A DNA stretch of 64,000 nt from UBA6168 sp041392505 (GTDB lineage Bacteria > Bacteroidota > Bacteroidia > Chitinophagales > Saprospiraceae). The position numbers were made by a program, and so were the translations under genes. Where the stretch lies: positions 127,531 to 191,530 of the forward strand of contig JAWKLX010000012.1 in NCBI GenBank assembly GCA_041392505.1, given 5' to 3'. The notes beneath the pieces are model-generated. The model did not search any database and was not told the DNA's origin. It saw only the letters and a list, made by a program, of their open reading frames with translations. Shown here piece by piece: positions 25,123-34,539 of this stretch (position 1 is the first letter of the stretch; the number at the start of each line of letters is the position of its first letter).

Positions 25123-27072
25123 TTACTTAACCGCTTTTTTTGCTTTTGTGGCTGCCAGTTTTTTTATGGCAACTGGTTTGTAAACAATCATCGCCAAAGG
25201 CGGTAACGTCACTTCTACTGAGTAATCCCGATTATGTTTTTCTTCTTTTTTGGCTTTAACTGTTTTTGTGCAATCCGTTCCATTTCCTGCATACTTTTTC
25301 TCATCACTATTTAACACCAATTCATAGCTGCCAGAGAATGGCACACCAAAGCAATAATTTGGACGAGCAACAGGCGTGAAATTGCATACGACAATAATTA
25401 CATCTTTTTTGTTTTTTCCACGTCTGATAAAAGTTAAAACACTGTTTAGATAATCGGCGTGTTCGATCCATTCAAAGCCATCTGCCTCAAATTGTTTTTC
25501 GAACATCGCTGGAGTATTTTTATAAAAATGGTTGAGGTCTTTTACCCAAGTTTGTACCCCCTTGTGGAAATCATATTGGGTCAGCCACCATTCCAGACCC
25601 CGCTCGATGCTCCACTCAGAAGTTTGCCCAAATTCACCGCCCATAAAGAGCAGTTGAGTCCCAGGGTGAGTCCACATATACCCAAACAAAAGCCGGAGTC
25701 CAGAGAATTTTTGTTCTTCATTTCCCGGCATTCGGGTCAACAACGTGCCTTTTCCATGAACGACCTCATCGTGGGAAAGTGGCAACATGAATTTTTCAGA
25801 AAATGCATAGACCAGGCTGAAAGTCAGTTCGTGGTGATGGTCTTTCCTAAACAGTGGATCCAATTTTTTATATTCAAGGATATCGTGCATCCAGCCCATC
25901 ATCCATTTTTGGTCGAAACCAAGCCCTCCATCTTTTACGGGTTTTGAAACGGCAGGCCAAGCGGTTGATTCCTCCGCAATGGTGATCACATCAGGAAAAT
26001 CCCGATGGGTCATTTCATTAAATTCTTTCAAAAAACTTATTGCCTCCAAATTTTCATTTCCCCCATGAATGTTCGGAATCCACTGCCCTTCTTCCCGTGA
26101 ATAATCCAGATAAAGCATTGAGGCGACCGCATCCACGCGCAACCCATCTGCATGGTATTCTTCCAGCCAAAACATCGCATTGGAAATCAAAAAGCTTCTC
26201 ACTTCCCAGCGATCGTAATTGAACACAGCACTCTTCCAATCAGGATGAAAACCCTTTTGTGGATCGGCATGGTCGTACAAATGTGTACCATCAAAATCGG
26301 CCAGTCCGTGCGCGTCGTACGGGAAATGGGAAGGCACCCAATCCAGTATCACGCCAATCCCGGCCTGGTGAAAAGCATCCACCATATAGGCGTATTCTTC
26401 TGGCAAACCAAAACGACTGGAAGGAGCAAAATAACCAGTGATCTGATAACCCCAAGATGGGAAATAGGGGTGCTCCATGACGGGCAAAAACTCCACGTGC
26501 GTAAACTCCATCTCACGAACATAGGCTACCAGTTCGTCCGCCAATTCTCTGTATGTCAATGAATTGTGCCCGCCCCCTTTCTTTTTCCAGGAGCCGAGGT
26601 GGACTTCATAAACGGAATAAGGTTGGGGTTGTCCAGCTTGTTTTTTCCGCCTGTCGAGCCATTTTTCATCCTTCCATTTATAGTCCAAATCCCAAACGAT
26701 GGAAGCGGTGTTGGGTGGCATTTCCCAAAACCTTGCAAAAGGGTCGCCTTTTGCTAAACGCCTACCATCATTGGCTAAAATGCTGTACTTGTACAAAGAG
26801 CCTTTGCCAATTTTGGGGATAAACCCTTCCCAAATGCCAGACCCATCCAATCGAGGATACAGGGGGTGAGATTTTTCGTTCCAAAAGTTGAAATTTCCAA
26901 TCACGGAAACTTCCCTGGCGTTGGGTGCCCACACAGCAAACAAGGTCCCCCATTCGCCTTCAAACTCCATGGTATGGCTGCCCAATTTTTTATACAACCG
27001 GAAGTGCTTACCAATCCGGATTAAGTCAATATCGTAGTCAGTTAGTAGTGAGTGAGGTTTGACAGTTGCCAT
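25123..27072 (-). CDS. glgB: 1,4-alpha-glucan branching enzyme GlgB
   Basis: The ATG at 27072 (MATVKPHSLLTDYD) is chosen; the frame extends 20 codons upstream without family similarity. This gives 649 residues: an N-terminal CBM48 domain (GTLFAVWAPNAREVSVIGNFNFW), a GH13 barrel with the nucleophile Asp in DGLRVDAVASMLYLDY, the acid/base Glu in ITIAEESTAWP and the transition-state Asp in LPLSHDEVVHGKG, then a C-terminal all-beta domain. The Lys/Ala-rich tail (KKLAATKAKKAVK) is unusual. It introduces alpha-1,6 branches into glycogen. No other glycogen genes are nearby. Confidence 0.95.
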   Translation of the reverse strand: MATVKPHSLLTDYDIDLIRIGKHFRLYKKLGSHTMEFEGEWGTLFAVWAPNAREVSVIGNFNFWNEKSHPLYPRLDGSGIWEGFIPKIGKGSLYKYSILANDGRRLAKGDPFARFWEMPPNTASIVWDLDYKWKDEKWLDRRKKQAGQPQPYSVYEVHLGSWKKKGGGHNSLTYRELADELVAYVREMEFTHVEFLPVMEHPYFPSWGYQITGYFAPSSRFGLPEEYAYMVDAFHQAGIGVILDWVPSHFPYDAHGLADFDGTHLYDHADPQKGFHPDWKSAVFNYDRWEVRSFLISNAMFWLEEYHADGLRVDAVASMLYLDYSREEGQWIPNIHGGNENLEAISFLKEFNEMTHRDFPDVITIAEESTAWPAVSKPVKDGGLGFDQKWMMGWMHDILEYKKLDPLFRKDHHHELTFSLVYAFSEKFMLPLSHDEVVHGKGTLLTRMPGNEEQKFSGLRLLFGYMWTHPGTQLLFMGGEFGQTSEWSIERGLEWWLTQYDFHKGVQTWVKDLNHFYKNTPAMFEKQFEADGFEWIEHADYLNSVLTFIRRGKNKKDVIIVVCNFTPVARPNYCFGVPFSGSYELVLNSDEKKYAGNGTDCTKTVKAKKEEKHNRDYSVEVTLPPLAMIVYKPVAIKKLAATKAKKAVK

Positions 27073-27205
27073 GTAATTGTTTTTAGCTTCAGTAGACACA
27101 ACCATAAGCAGCATCAACCAAAGAGGTTGCAAAGGTAGAAAAAGGGATGGACTGCCAACATAATAAGATTCAAAGTAAATCCATTAATCTTTTTGCTGTG
27201 GCATG

Positions 27206-27233
27206 TTGTTTAGGGGGTGGTTCTTTACTTTTG
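27206..27233 (+). promoter_or_regulatory. Promoter candidate for trxB
   Basis: TTG at 27206-27208, a 17-base spacer and TACTTTTG at 27226-27233, an exact -7 match. The trxB ATG is at 27346, so the leader would be about 105 bases. Confidence 0.5.
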
Positions 27234-27345
27234 CGCCAATTTACAAAAAACACTCATGGATACCTTTTTCATCATTAAAACAGGAAAATGGTAACATCTG
27301 GGTAAAATCATTTTTCAAAATATTAATTAAATTAATCTACAAAAA

Positions 27346-28290
27346 ATGACAGGAAAAATCCATAAAACGATCATCATTGGCTCCGGCCCAGCCGGTTACA
27401 CCGCAGCGATTTATGCCGCCAGAGCAAACATGGAACCGATCCTTTTTACTGGCCCTGAACCCGGCGGCCAATTAATCACCACAACTGACGTGGAAAACTA
27501 CCCCGGCTACCCGAAAGGTATTGGAGGACCAGAAATGATGGAAGAGTTCAGGGCGCAGGCCGAAAGATTTGGGACGGTCGTACATTATGAAATGATTGGC
27601 AAAGTGGATTTCAATACTGGTGAAAAATACCATACCATATACACGGAAAGTGGCGAAGCATATCATGCTTATACAATTATTATTGCCACAGGAGCCAGTG
27701 CAAAATATTTAGGGCTCGAATCCGAAAAAAGATTGATGAATAAGGGCGTAAGTGCCTGTGCGGTCTGCGATGGTTTCTTTTACAAAGGATTGGAAGTGGC
27801 CGTTGTCGGTGCAGGCGATACTGCTGCCGAGGAAGCTACCTACCTTGCCAAGCTCTGCCCTAAAGTTCACTTGCTGGTCAGAAGGGATGAAATGCGGGCA
27901 TCGAAGATTATGCAAAAACGGGTGTTCAATACGCCAAATATTGAAGTGCACTGGAATACAGAAACCGAGGAGGTACTGGGAGATGATAAGGTGACCGGCA
28001 TCCGTGTTTTCAATAATAAAACCAATGAGAAAAAGGAAATAGCTTTGGAAGGCTTCTTTGTTGCTATTGGACACAAGCCCAATACAGACATTTTCAAAGG
28101 CTTTTTGGACATGGACGAAACTGGTTATTTGATCGCAAAGCCAGGTTCCACGCACACCAAAGTTCCTGGAGTTTTTGTCAGTGGCGATGCGCAGGACAAA
28201 GTTTATCGACAAGCCGTTACGGCGGCTGGTACGGGTTGTATGGCCGCTTTGGATGCCGAAAGGTATTTGGTGGAAGAAGAATTGGTTTAG
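27346..28290 (+). CDS. trxB: Thioredoxin reductase
   Basis: A 314-residue flavoprotein, full length. FAD-binding IIGSGPAGYTAAIYAARA at residues 10-27, redox pair Cys138/Cys141 in SACAVCDGFF, NADPH-binding VAVVGAGDTAAEEATYLA, and FAD-binding FVSGDAQDKVYRQAVTAAGTG at the end. It uses NADPH to reduce thioredoxin; a trxA gene is at 12650. It has its own promoter and a clear terminator, so it is monocistronic. Confidence 0.96.
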   Translation: MTGKIHKTIIIGSGPAGYTAAIYAARANMEPILFTGPEPGGQLITTTDVENYPGYPKGIGGPEMMEEFRAQAERFGTVVHYEMIGKVDFNTGEKYHTIYTESGEAYHAYTIIIATGASAKYLGLESEKRLMNKGVSACAVCDGFFYKGLEVAVVGAGDTAAEEATYLAKLCPKVHLLVRRDEMRASKIMQKRVFNTPNIEVHWNTETEEVLGDDKVTGIRVFNNKTNEKKEIALEGFFVAIGHKPNTDIFKGFLDMDETGYLIAKPGSTHTKVPGVFVSGDAQDKVYRQAVTAAGTGCMAALDAERYLVEEELV

Positions 28291-28390
28291 GCAAACTAAG
28301 CTTAGAAGCCTCGCCCTGCTTTTAATTTCCGATTTAATCAATCAATGAAAAATGGTTTTTAGAAAACTATTATTTCTTTTCAAATAAGCA

Positions 28391-28430
28391 CAAACCATCT
28401 ATTCTTTTGAGGATAGGTGGTTTGTTTTTT
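28391..28430 (+). terminator. Intrinsic terminator after trxB
   Basis: CAAACCATCTAT (28391-28402) pairs with ATAGGTGGTTTG (28413-28424) with one G-U pair and a 10-base loop, then six T. It covers the apparent start at 28407 of the next frame, which supports the later ATG at 28443 for that gene. Confidence 0.85.
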
Positions 28431-28442
28431 AAAACTAAAAGC

Positions 28443-28979
28443 ATGGATTTGGAAAAACTCAAATACCCGATCGGTAGGCACCAAAAAATCACCCTTTCAA
28501 CTCCTGAAGATCGAAACGCTTGGATGCATGACCTTGCAGTACTTCCAGGGAATTTGGAAGCTACAGTCGCATCTTTGTCTGAAAAACAACTGAACACCCC
28601 TTACCGCCCGGATGGTTGGTCGGTCAGGCAGGTGGTGCATCATATTGCAGATAGCCATCTCAATGCATTTATCCGCATCAAACTGGTCATGACTGAAGGA
28701 AATACGACCATCCGGCCTTATAAGGAAGCAATTTGGGCAGCAATGGGCGATTATACTGATCTACCGATTTCCCATTCACTGAATATACTGCGGGGACTTC
28801 ACCCAAGACTGGTTCATGTTTTCCAAAATATGACTGAGGACGACTACAAAAAACATTATATCCATCCTGAATATGGACAGACCTATCCGTTGGATTCTGT
28901 TTTGGCATTATATTCTTGGCATGGGAGGCATCATTTAGCCCAAATTATGGAGTTGAAAAAAAGGGAAGGTTGGCTATAG
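28443..28979 (+). CDS. YfiT/DinB-superfamily putative metal-dependent hydrolase or thiol transferase
   Basis: Start set at the ATG at 28443 (MDLEKLKYPIGRHQKI), as the frame upstream runs through a terminator. The 178-residue protein has the DinB four-helix bundle with the metal-binding histidines His66/His67 (RQVVHHIADSH) and His160/His164 (WHGRHHLAQI). The N-terminal LKYPIGRHQKI is typical of the YfiT branch. Relatives in Firmicutes act as bacillithiol transferases; whether this organism makes bacillithiol is not visible here. Confidence 0.85.
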   Translation: MDLEKLKYPIGRHQKITLSTPEDRNAWMHDLAVLPGNLEATVASLSEKQLNTPYRPDGWSVRQVVHHIADSHLNAFIRIKLVMTEGNTTIRPYKEAIWAAMGDYTDLPISHSLNILRGLHPRLVHVFQNMTEDDYKKHYIHPEYGQTYPLDSVLALYSWHGRHHLAQIMELKKREGWL

Positions 28980-29027
28980 TCTGCTCCATAAATGCTACAA
29001 TAAAATCTCTTATAAGACTCATTGATT

Positions 29028-29558
29028 ATGGAAGAAAACCCATGGCAGACAATCGACAAAGAAACGGTTTATGAAAACCCGTGGATCAAGGTTACCCATA
29101 ATAATGTCCTTAACCCATCAGGCAACCCCGGCATTTATGGAGTGGTGCATTTTAAAAATAAGGCCATTGCCATAGTTCCGTTGGACGAAAACAACAATAC
29201 CTGGCTGGTTGGCCAATACCGGTACACTTTGGAAAGGTACAGTTGGGAAGTTCCAGAGGGTGGCGGGCCGCTGAATGATTCTCCACTTGCTTCTGCCAAA
29301 AGGGAATTGCTGGAAGAGACTGGCATCACTGCTAAAAAATGGATTGCAGCCGGCACCTTTCATTTGTCCAATTCAATCACCGACGAAGAAGCGATTGTAT
29401 TTGTAGCGAAAGATTTGACCTTTGGCGAAGCGCAGCCTGAAGAAACAGAAGAATTAAGGGTTAAAAAATTGCCCTTTCAAGAAGTAGTAGAAATGGTCAT
29501 GAATGGAGACATTACAGATGGGCTGGCGGTGGCAGCTATTTTAAAATTAAACTCATGA
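29028..29558 (+). CDS. NUDIX hydrolase (ADP-ribose/nucleoside diphosphate-sugar pyrophosphatase type)
   Basis: From the ATG at 29028, 176 residues. The NUDIX helix is GPLNDSPLASAKRELLEETGI; the catalytic REllEETG part is intact, while the first Glu of the usual Gx5E is replaced, as in many ADP-ribose-type members. The flanking VPEGGGP and SNSITDEEAIVFVAKDL segments fit ADP-ribose pyrophosphatase-like enzymes, which cleave nucleoside diphosphates linked to another group. The gap to the YfiT gene is 48 bases, so the two may be cotranscribed. Confidence 0.88.
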   Translation: MEENPWQTIDKETVYENPWIKVTHNNVLNPSGNPGIYGVVHFKNKAIAIVPLDENNNTWLVGQYRYTLERYSWEVPEGGGPLNDSPLASAKRELLEETGITAKKWIAAGTFHLSNSITDEEAIVFVAKDLTFGEAQPEETEELRVKKLPFQEVVEMVMNGDITDGLAVAAILKLNS

Positions 29559-29596
29559 TGGATCGGGGTTTAATTTAATATTTAATCATTAAACCC

Positions 29597-31861
29597 ATGC
29601 ATCAATTTTCCCAAAAAAAATATTTACTCGTTCTATTAAGCCCTTTGTTTTTAATTTCAGCGAGCAGTCTATTTTTTTCCAACAAACAATTAATTAATAA
29701 TAATAAATTTGAACCAGATGCGGGGCTCATACCATCCTTTACCAAGGAAGCAATTCTTTTGCGACTTCCAACTCAAATGATGTTTACAAAATAATAGATG
29801 GCAATATCTCCACAGCCTGGCAATCTGCCGCTCCCTACCCGATGGGTTTATAAAAATAAAATCAGAGATATTCTTTTTGAAAGAACCCCAATAGCGGAAG
29901 CCAATTCTGCAATAAAATTTCCTGCTAATTTAACAGATGGTGATTTAAATAACCTCTCCTCAATTACTGCCACTCAAGGCCAAAGAACATTTTCTTTTCC
30001 GATTAAAGGAAATAAATTATTTTCTATTTCATTAAAATGCCAAACCAAGACAGCTGTAAAAATAGTGGCTAATTTGGTGACTGGTGAAAATGAAAATATT
30101 GGAATTTATACCTCAGAAAATAATTACCAATTAATCCGCTTTGAAAAAGAATTAAATAATATAAAATCAGTAAAATTAATTTGTGAAAATGATTTTGATA
30201 TTTTTGAAATAGCCGCTCTTGCTTCTCTTCCAAAAGAATCCATTGAATTTAAATTTCCTAAACCACAAAAAATAGGTGTAGTTATTTCCCGGTGTTGGGC
30301 TGGCGATAACGCTGCCCAATCAACTTCCATTTTCACCAGTAATGATGGAGAGAACTGGGTAGAGGCAGCGGATTTAAACCCTGACGTTTCACCCGAACAA
30401 ATTATTTCTTTTGAAGAACGAACAGCAACCTATTTAAAATTGGAATATACCCTTTTTCCAAAGGATTGGAATAAAGTTTTTTGCTGGGAAATAAAAGCTT
30501 ATGATAAATATGGGCCTTATGGAAAAAGACCAGTCGCAAATACAGGAGGCGTTTCTATTAAAGATTTATTAGGCGTCAATGGATATTGGAGTTGGGGAAC
30601 GGATAAATATTCTTCGCTCTTGGGAAAAGACGCAGGGCCGCATTTATATGCCAGGGTCGCTTCGCATGCCCGTAACTACCACGACCTTACGTGGGATGTT
30701 GAAACCCCAGATCAGGCCGTGGATTTTTCAAAGATGAAAACTCAAGGCACCAAGCCCAAAGAGTGGCTCGATTGGGACAGGGAATACCAGGAATGGATCG
30801 ATGCGGGCATGCAAGTCCAAGCCAGTCTGCAATTTTATAGGTTTAAGCCTACTGACTGGAAAACGCCCAAAGAATCAGCCTTTCAATACGCACATTCTTT
30901 TGTAAAACATTTTGGGCAAAAAAATGGCAACGGCCTTGTTTGCACGATTGAAATTGGCAATGAACCTTGGACCTACCCAGCGGATATTTACCAACAAATA
31001 TTAAGTGGGATGTTGCATGGGGCTAAAGATGCAGATTCAACTATTGAAGTGCTCCCATGTGCGTTACAAGCCGCTGACCCAGATACCGAAGAAACGGATA
31101 TTTTTAAAAATTATATTGGCGCACGGGTCACGCAAGAAATGGCGGCCAAATTGGATGGGGTCAACGTGCATGCTTATAGTTATATTACGGATTATGATGG
31201 GGTTAGAAAGGCAGTGCATCCCGAACATCCGCTTTCGACTTTTTGGGAAATCAACAATATGGTTCGTTGGCGTGATCAAAATATGCCGGGCAAGAAAATA
31301 TATTTATCTGAGTGGGGCTGGGATGGTGCTGGTGGAGGGGAAGACTGTACCCATCAGGAATGTGTTTCCGAAAATGCTGCAGCAGCCTATGCTGTACGAG
31401 GTGCCTTGATCGCAAGTCGATTAGGGATAGAAAGAGCGACCTGGTTTTTTTATGGAAATGCCAAAACCGACTCACAATTGTATGCCCGTTCAGGTTTGAC
31501 TTCTTCTATCGAACATGGGTTTCAAAAAAAGAAAGCATTTTATAATTTGGAAGCATTAAAGAAAAATGCCGGAGAAGGCTATTTTTTAAAAATAATAAAA
31601 GAGGATGAAAATGCCTGGGCTTATTTATATGGCGATAAAAATGGAAGGCCCATTTATTTAATTGCTTGGTTGCCAAAAGAAAGTGAAGAAGAAATAACAA
31701 AAGCATTTAATTTAAAAATACCTTATCAATTTTCTGAAGCCATAAAATTAAATGGCAGCTCTGAAAATGGTGAAAAAATTTCATTGCCCAAAAATATTCA
31801 GAGCGGAATTTATCAACTTTCTTTATCGACTTTTCCGACGATATTTTTTATTGAAAATTAA
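29597..31861 (+). CDS. Clan GH-A-like secreted glycoside hydrolase, frame broken near the N-terminus
   Basis: The first 45 codons give a leader-like segment (KKYLLVLLSPLFLISASSLFF). A one-base loss in the GGGG at 29722-29725 moves the true frame to AHTILYQGSNSFATSNSND..., a discoidin-like start (IIDGNISTAWQSAAP), and a further one or two breaks at about 29835-29860 lead into the long frame from about 29860. The catalytic barrel shows acid/base Glu in CTIEIGNEPWTYP and nucleophile Glu in IYLSEWGWDGAG, the two conserved Glu of clan GH-A. A central F5/8-like segment precedes it (CWAGDNAAQSTSIFTSNDGENW). The reconstructed protein is about 750 residues. The substrate is unknown and I cannot assign a GH family. 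Confidence 0.7.
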
Positions 31862-31910
31862 TCTGGAATTATTTATTACCGTGTAATTTAAATTTGCTTT
31901 AATTTTTTCC

Positions 31911-32108
31911 CTACCAGTGGGCCGGACGATTCACCTCGCCTTGAGGCATGAGACTTCTCGGCCCAACGGGAGGCGGCGTCGTCCCGATGCATCGGGACGA
32001 CGCCGCCCCTTTAAAATCCCTTGAAGAGCACCCCGAAGCAAGTTTCGGGGCACGCTGTCCGGGCGTTGCCAAAAGAGCGACTTTTCCTGCTCCGCATTTT
32101 TTAAACAT
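31911..32108. repeat. GC-rich palindromic repeat element
   Basis: In an otherwise AT-rich region, this stretch is strongly GC-rich and holds three hairpins: a perfect 36-bp palindrome at 31972-32007 (arm GGCGGCGTCGTCCCGATG), CCCCGAA-N6-TTCGGGG at 32031-32050 and AAAAG-AGCGA-CTTTT at 32071-32085. The open frame that spans it on the minus strand is a by-product of the repeat. Probably a dispersed intergenic repeat (BIME/REP-like) between the glycosidase and RNase R genes; it may also act as a bidirectional 3' end. Confidence 0.6.
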
Positions 32109-32129
32109 ACTTAACTTACACAGTATTTA

Positions 32130-34286
32130 TTAACCTTCAATCAATTCCATATCAATTTGCCGTCTGGCCAAATCCGTCCTCAAAATTTTTACTTTAACGG
32201 TATCCCCCATTTTGATTAATCGGTCTGTTCTTTTTCCACGTGCAAATAATCGGCTTTCGTCAATATCGTACGGTTCACTCAACATGTCAAATCCAACCAT
32301 GCCTTCACATTTACTGGAAATTAATTCCACAAAAAAACCTCTGTCGATCATTCCAGAAACTAATCCCTCAAACACTTCTCCAACATGTTTTTCCATGAAC
32401 TCAACTTGCTTGTATTTAATGCTTTCCCGCTCTGCACTCATGGCATTTCTTTCTTGCTTAGAAATATGACGGCACATTTCTTCCAATTCCGCTTTGTCCA
32501 CTCTCCATTCATCTTTACCAAGATTTTTTTCCAAAATCCGATGTGCCAAAACATCTGAATAGCGGCGGATGGGAGAGGTGAAATGCGAATAATAATCGAA
32601 CGCCAAACCATAGTGACCAATATTATTGGCAGAATATTCCGCTTTGGCCATCGTCCTGACGGCCAATGGTTGCAAAAGGTGGAGCGCAGGTTCTTTTTCC
32701 GCTTCTTTGACCAACCGGTTAAAGGAATCTGCAATGGCTCTTGGGGAGCCAATTTTCATTTCAAACCCAAGTTCTTTTGCGAATCGTGCCAACTCGGCCA
32801 CTTTATCTGGATTGGGATAATCATGAACCCTGTAAATAAAAGGGATTTCGGATTTGCCTTCGGCTTTCTTATTGATAAAGGTTGCGACTTCCCGGTTGGC
32901 CAAGAGCATATATTCTTCGATTAGCATGTGGGCATCTTTACGTTCCTTCACATACACTTCAACTGGAACCCCATCCTCATCCAAGCGGAAACGAACCTCT
33001 TCCATGTCAAAATCAACAGCCCCATTTTTGAAACGGGCCTTCCGCATTTTCTTGGCTATTTTATTAATAAGTTTTAATTCTTCCGCATAATCGCCCTGCC
33101 CTTTATCCATAATTTCCTGTGCTTCTTCATAAGCAAAACGGCGGTTTGAGTGAATAATAGCTTTGCCAAACCAGCGGTTGACGACTTTGTGTTTTTCATC
33201 AAATTCAAAGGTGGCTGAAAAGGTCAAACGGTCTTCGAGTGGCCTTAGTGAACAGAGGTTGTTTGACAACCGCTCTGGCAACATGGGCAGCACCCGGTCT
33301 ACCAAATAAACCGAAGTGGAACGCTTGTAGGCTTCTTTGTCAAGAGCAGAACCAGGCTTTATGAAATGAGTAACATCAGCGATGTGAACGCCAATTTCCA
33401 AATGGCCATTTTCCAGAAATTCGATCGAAATGGCATCGTCAAAATCCTTTGCATCTATGGGGTCGATCGTAAAAGTGTTGACATTCCTGAAATCTCGCCG
33501 CTTTGCAATTTCCGCCACTGTAATTTCTGCGGGATAGCTTTCCGCCTCTGCAATTGTTGCTTCGTCGTGGGTCAAATTAAATCCGGCATTGATTAGGATC
33601 GTATTCATTTCCAGATCACTGCCTTCTGCACCCAGTACTGCGGTGACTTTTCCTTTTGCGCGTGCCCCTCTTTTTAAAGGCCATTTAGTTACCTGAACGA
33701 CAACCCTGTCGCCATCTTCTGCCCCCTTGAGGTCATCCAATTCAACAAATACTTCAACGTTGACATCCACTCTTGACGGGATGACGTAAGCGTTTAATTT
33801 GTGGATGTACAACGTGCCAACAAAATTTTCAGAAGCACGCTCTAACACTCTAACCACCTCGCCTTCTGGCTTTCTGCGCCCTCTTGGTACCCAATATTTT
33901 ATTTCTACCAAGTCACCGTTCATCGCAGTTCCCATATTGTTGGCAGAGACGAAAATGTCATCTTCCCTTCCTTCTATTTCAATGTAAGCGGCGCCTGTGC
34001 GAGTACTATCGACCGTCCCTTTTGCGGTGCCTCTTTGCCCGGAAGAATGACGTTGCCCCATTGCCTTGTATTTGTGATCACCTAAATCGGCAATTTTATT
34101 TTTTTCAACTAAAAATTGGAGAGCATCGACAATTGAGTCTCTTGAGTTTTGGATTTTTAGTTGCTTATAAATCTGTTTTGGGTTGTAAACTTTTGTCGCA
34201 TTTTTTGTCAATAAAAAATAAATGCTTTTTTGCAATTGCGCTTGTGTCAATTTTCTGGTTGGGGTTTTAAATTTTTTCTTTTTCAT
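32130..34286 (-). CDS. rnr: Ribonuclease R
   Basis: A 718-residue RNB-family exoribonuclease. N-terminal winged-helix region (TRKLTQAQLQKSIYFLLTK), two cold-shock domains (about 70-220), the RNB catalytic core with the metal-binding aspartates in TIDPIDAKDFDDAIS, YRVHDYPNPDKV and the YCHFTSPIRRYSD-like segment YYSHFTSPIRRYSDVLAHR, and a C-terminal S1 domain (VFEGLVSGMIDRGFFVEL). It degrades structured RNA 3' to 5'. Full length; lacks the long Lys-rich tail of the enterobacterial enzyme. Confidence 0.96.
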   Translation of the reverse strand: MKKKKFKTPTRKLTQAQLQKSIYFLLTKNATKVYNPKQIYKQLKIQNSRDSIVDALQFLVEKNKIADLGDHKYKAMGQRHSSGQRGTAKGTVDSTRTGAAYIEIEGREDDIFVSANNMGTAMNGDLVEIKYWVPRGRRKPEGEVVRVLERASENFVGTLYIHKLNAYVIPSRVDVNVEVFVELDDLKGAEDGDRVVVQVTKWPLKRGARAKGKVTAVLGAEGSDLEMNTILINAGFNLTHDEATIAEAESYPAEITVAEIAKRRDFRNVNTFTIDPIDAKDFDDAISIEFLENGHLEIGVHIADVTHFIKPGSALDKEAYKRSTSVYLVDRVLPMLPERLSNNLCSLRPLEDRLTFSATFEFDEKHKVVNRWFGKAIIHSNRRFAYEEAQEIMDKGQGDYAEELKLINKIAKKMRKARFKNGAVDFDMEEVRFRLDEDGVPVEVYVKERKDAHMLIEEYMLLANREVATFINKKAEGKSEIPFIYRVHDYPNPDKVAELARFAKELGFEMKIGSPRAIADSFNRLVKEAEKEPALHLLQPLAVRTMAKAEYSANNIGHYGLAFDYYSHFTSPIRRYSDVLAHRILEKNLGKDEWRVDKAELEEMCRHISKQERNAMSAERESIKYKQVEFMEKHVGEVFEGLVSGMIDRGFFVELISSKCEGMVGFDMLSEPYDIDESRLFARGKRTDRLIKMGDTVKVKILRTDLARRQIDMELIEG

Positions 34287-34539
34287 TAATTTGAATAATT
34301 GTTGATTGCTGATAGCCTATAGCTACTTGGCAGCAATTTGTAAGTTGGTTTGTAATGAAATAAAGGTTGAAAGCTAAAATTGTTATTTGTTGTTAAGTTT
34401 ATTCGGATTTTCATACGGTAGGCAAGACAGTGGCAAGCGATAGACGAAGCGAAAATACAACCTCTAAACGGACACCACTTCCAAAAAGTTCAAAAACCAA
34501 TTTTACTTTTTGAAAAATAAAATTTCTGCTTTCGTCCAC

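Noticed and set aside
31911..32108. 65-codon frame through the GC-rich repeat
   Set aside because: Its composition is dictated by the palindromic repeat; no start signal or protein-like pattern.
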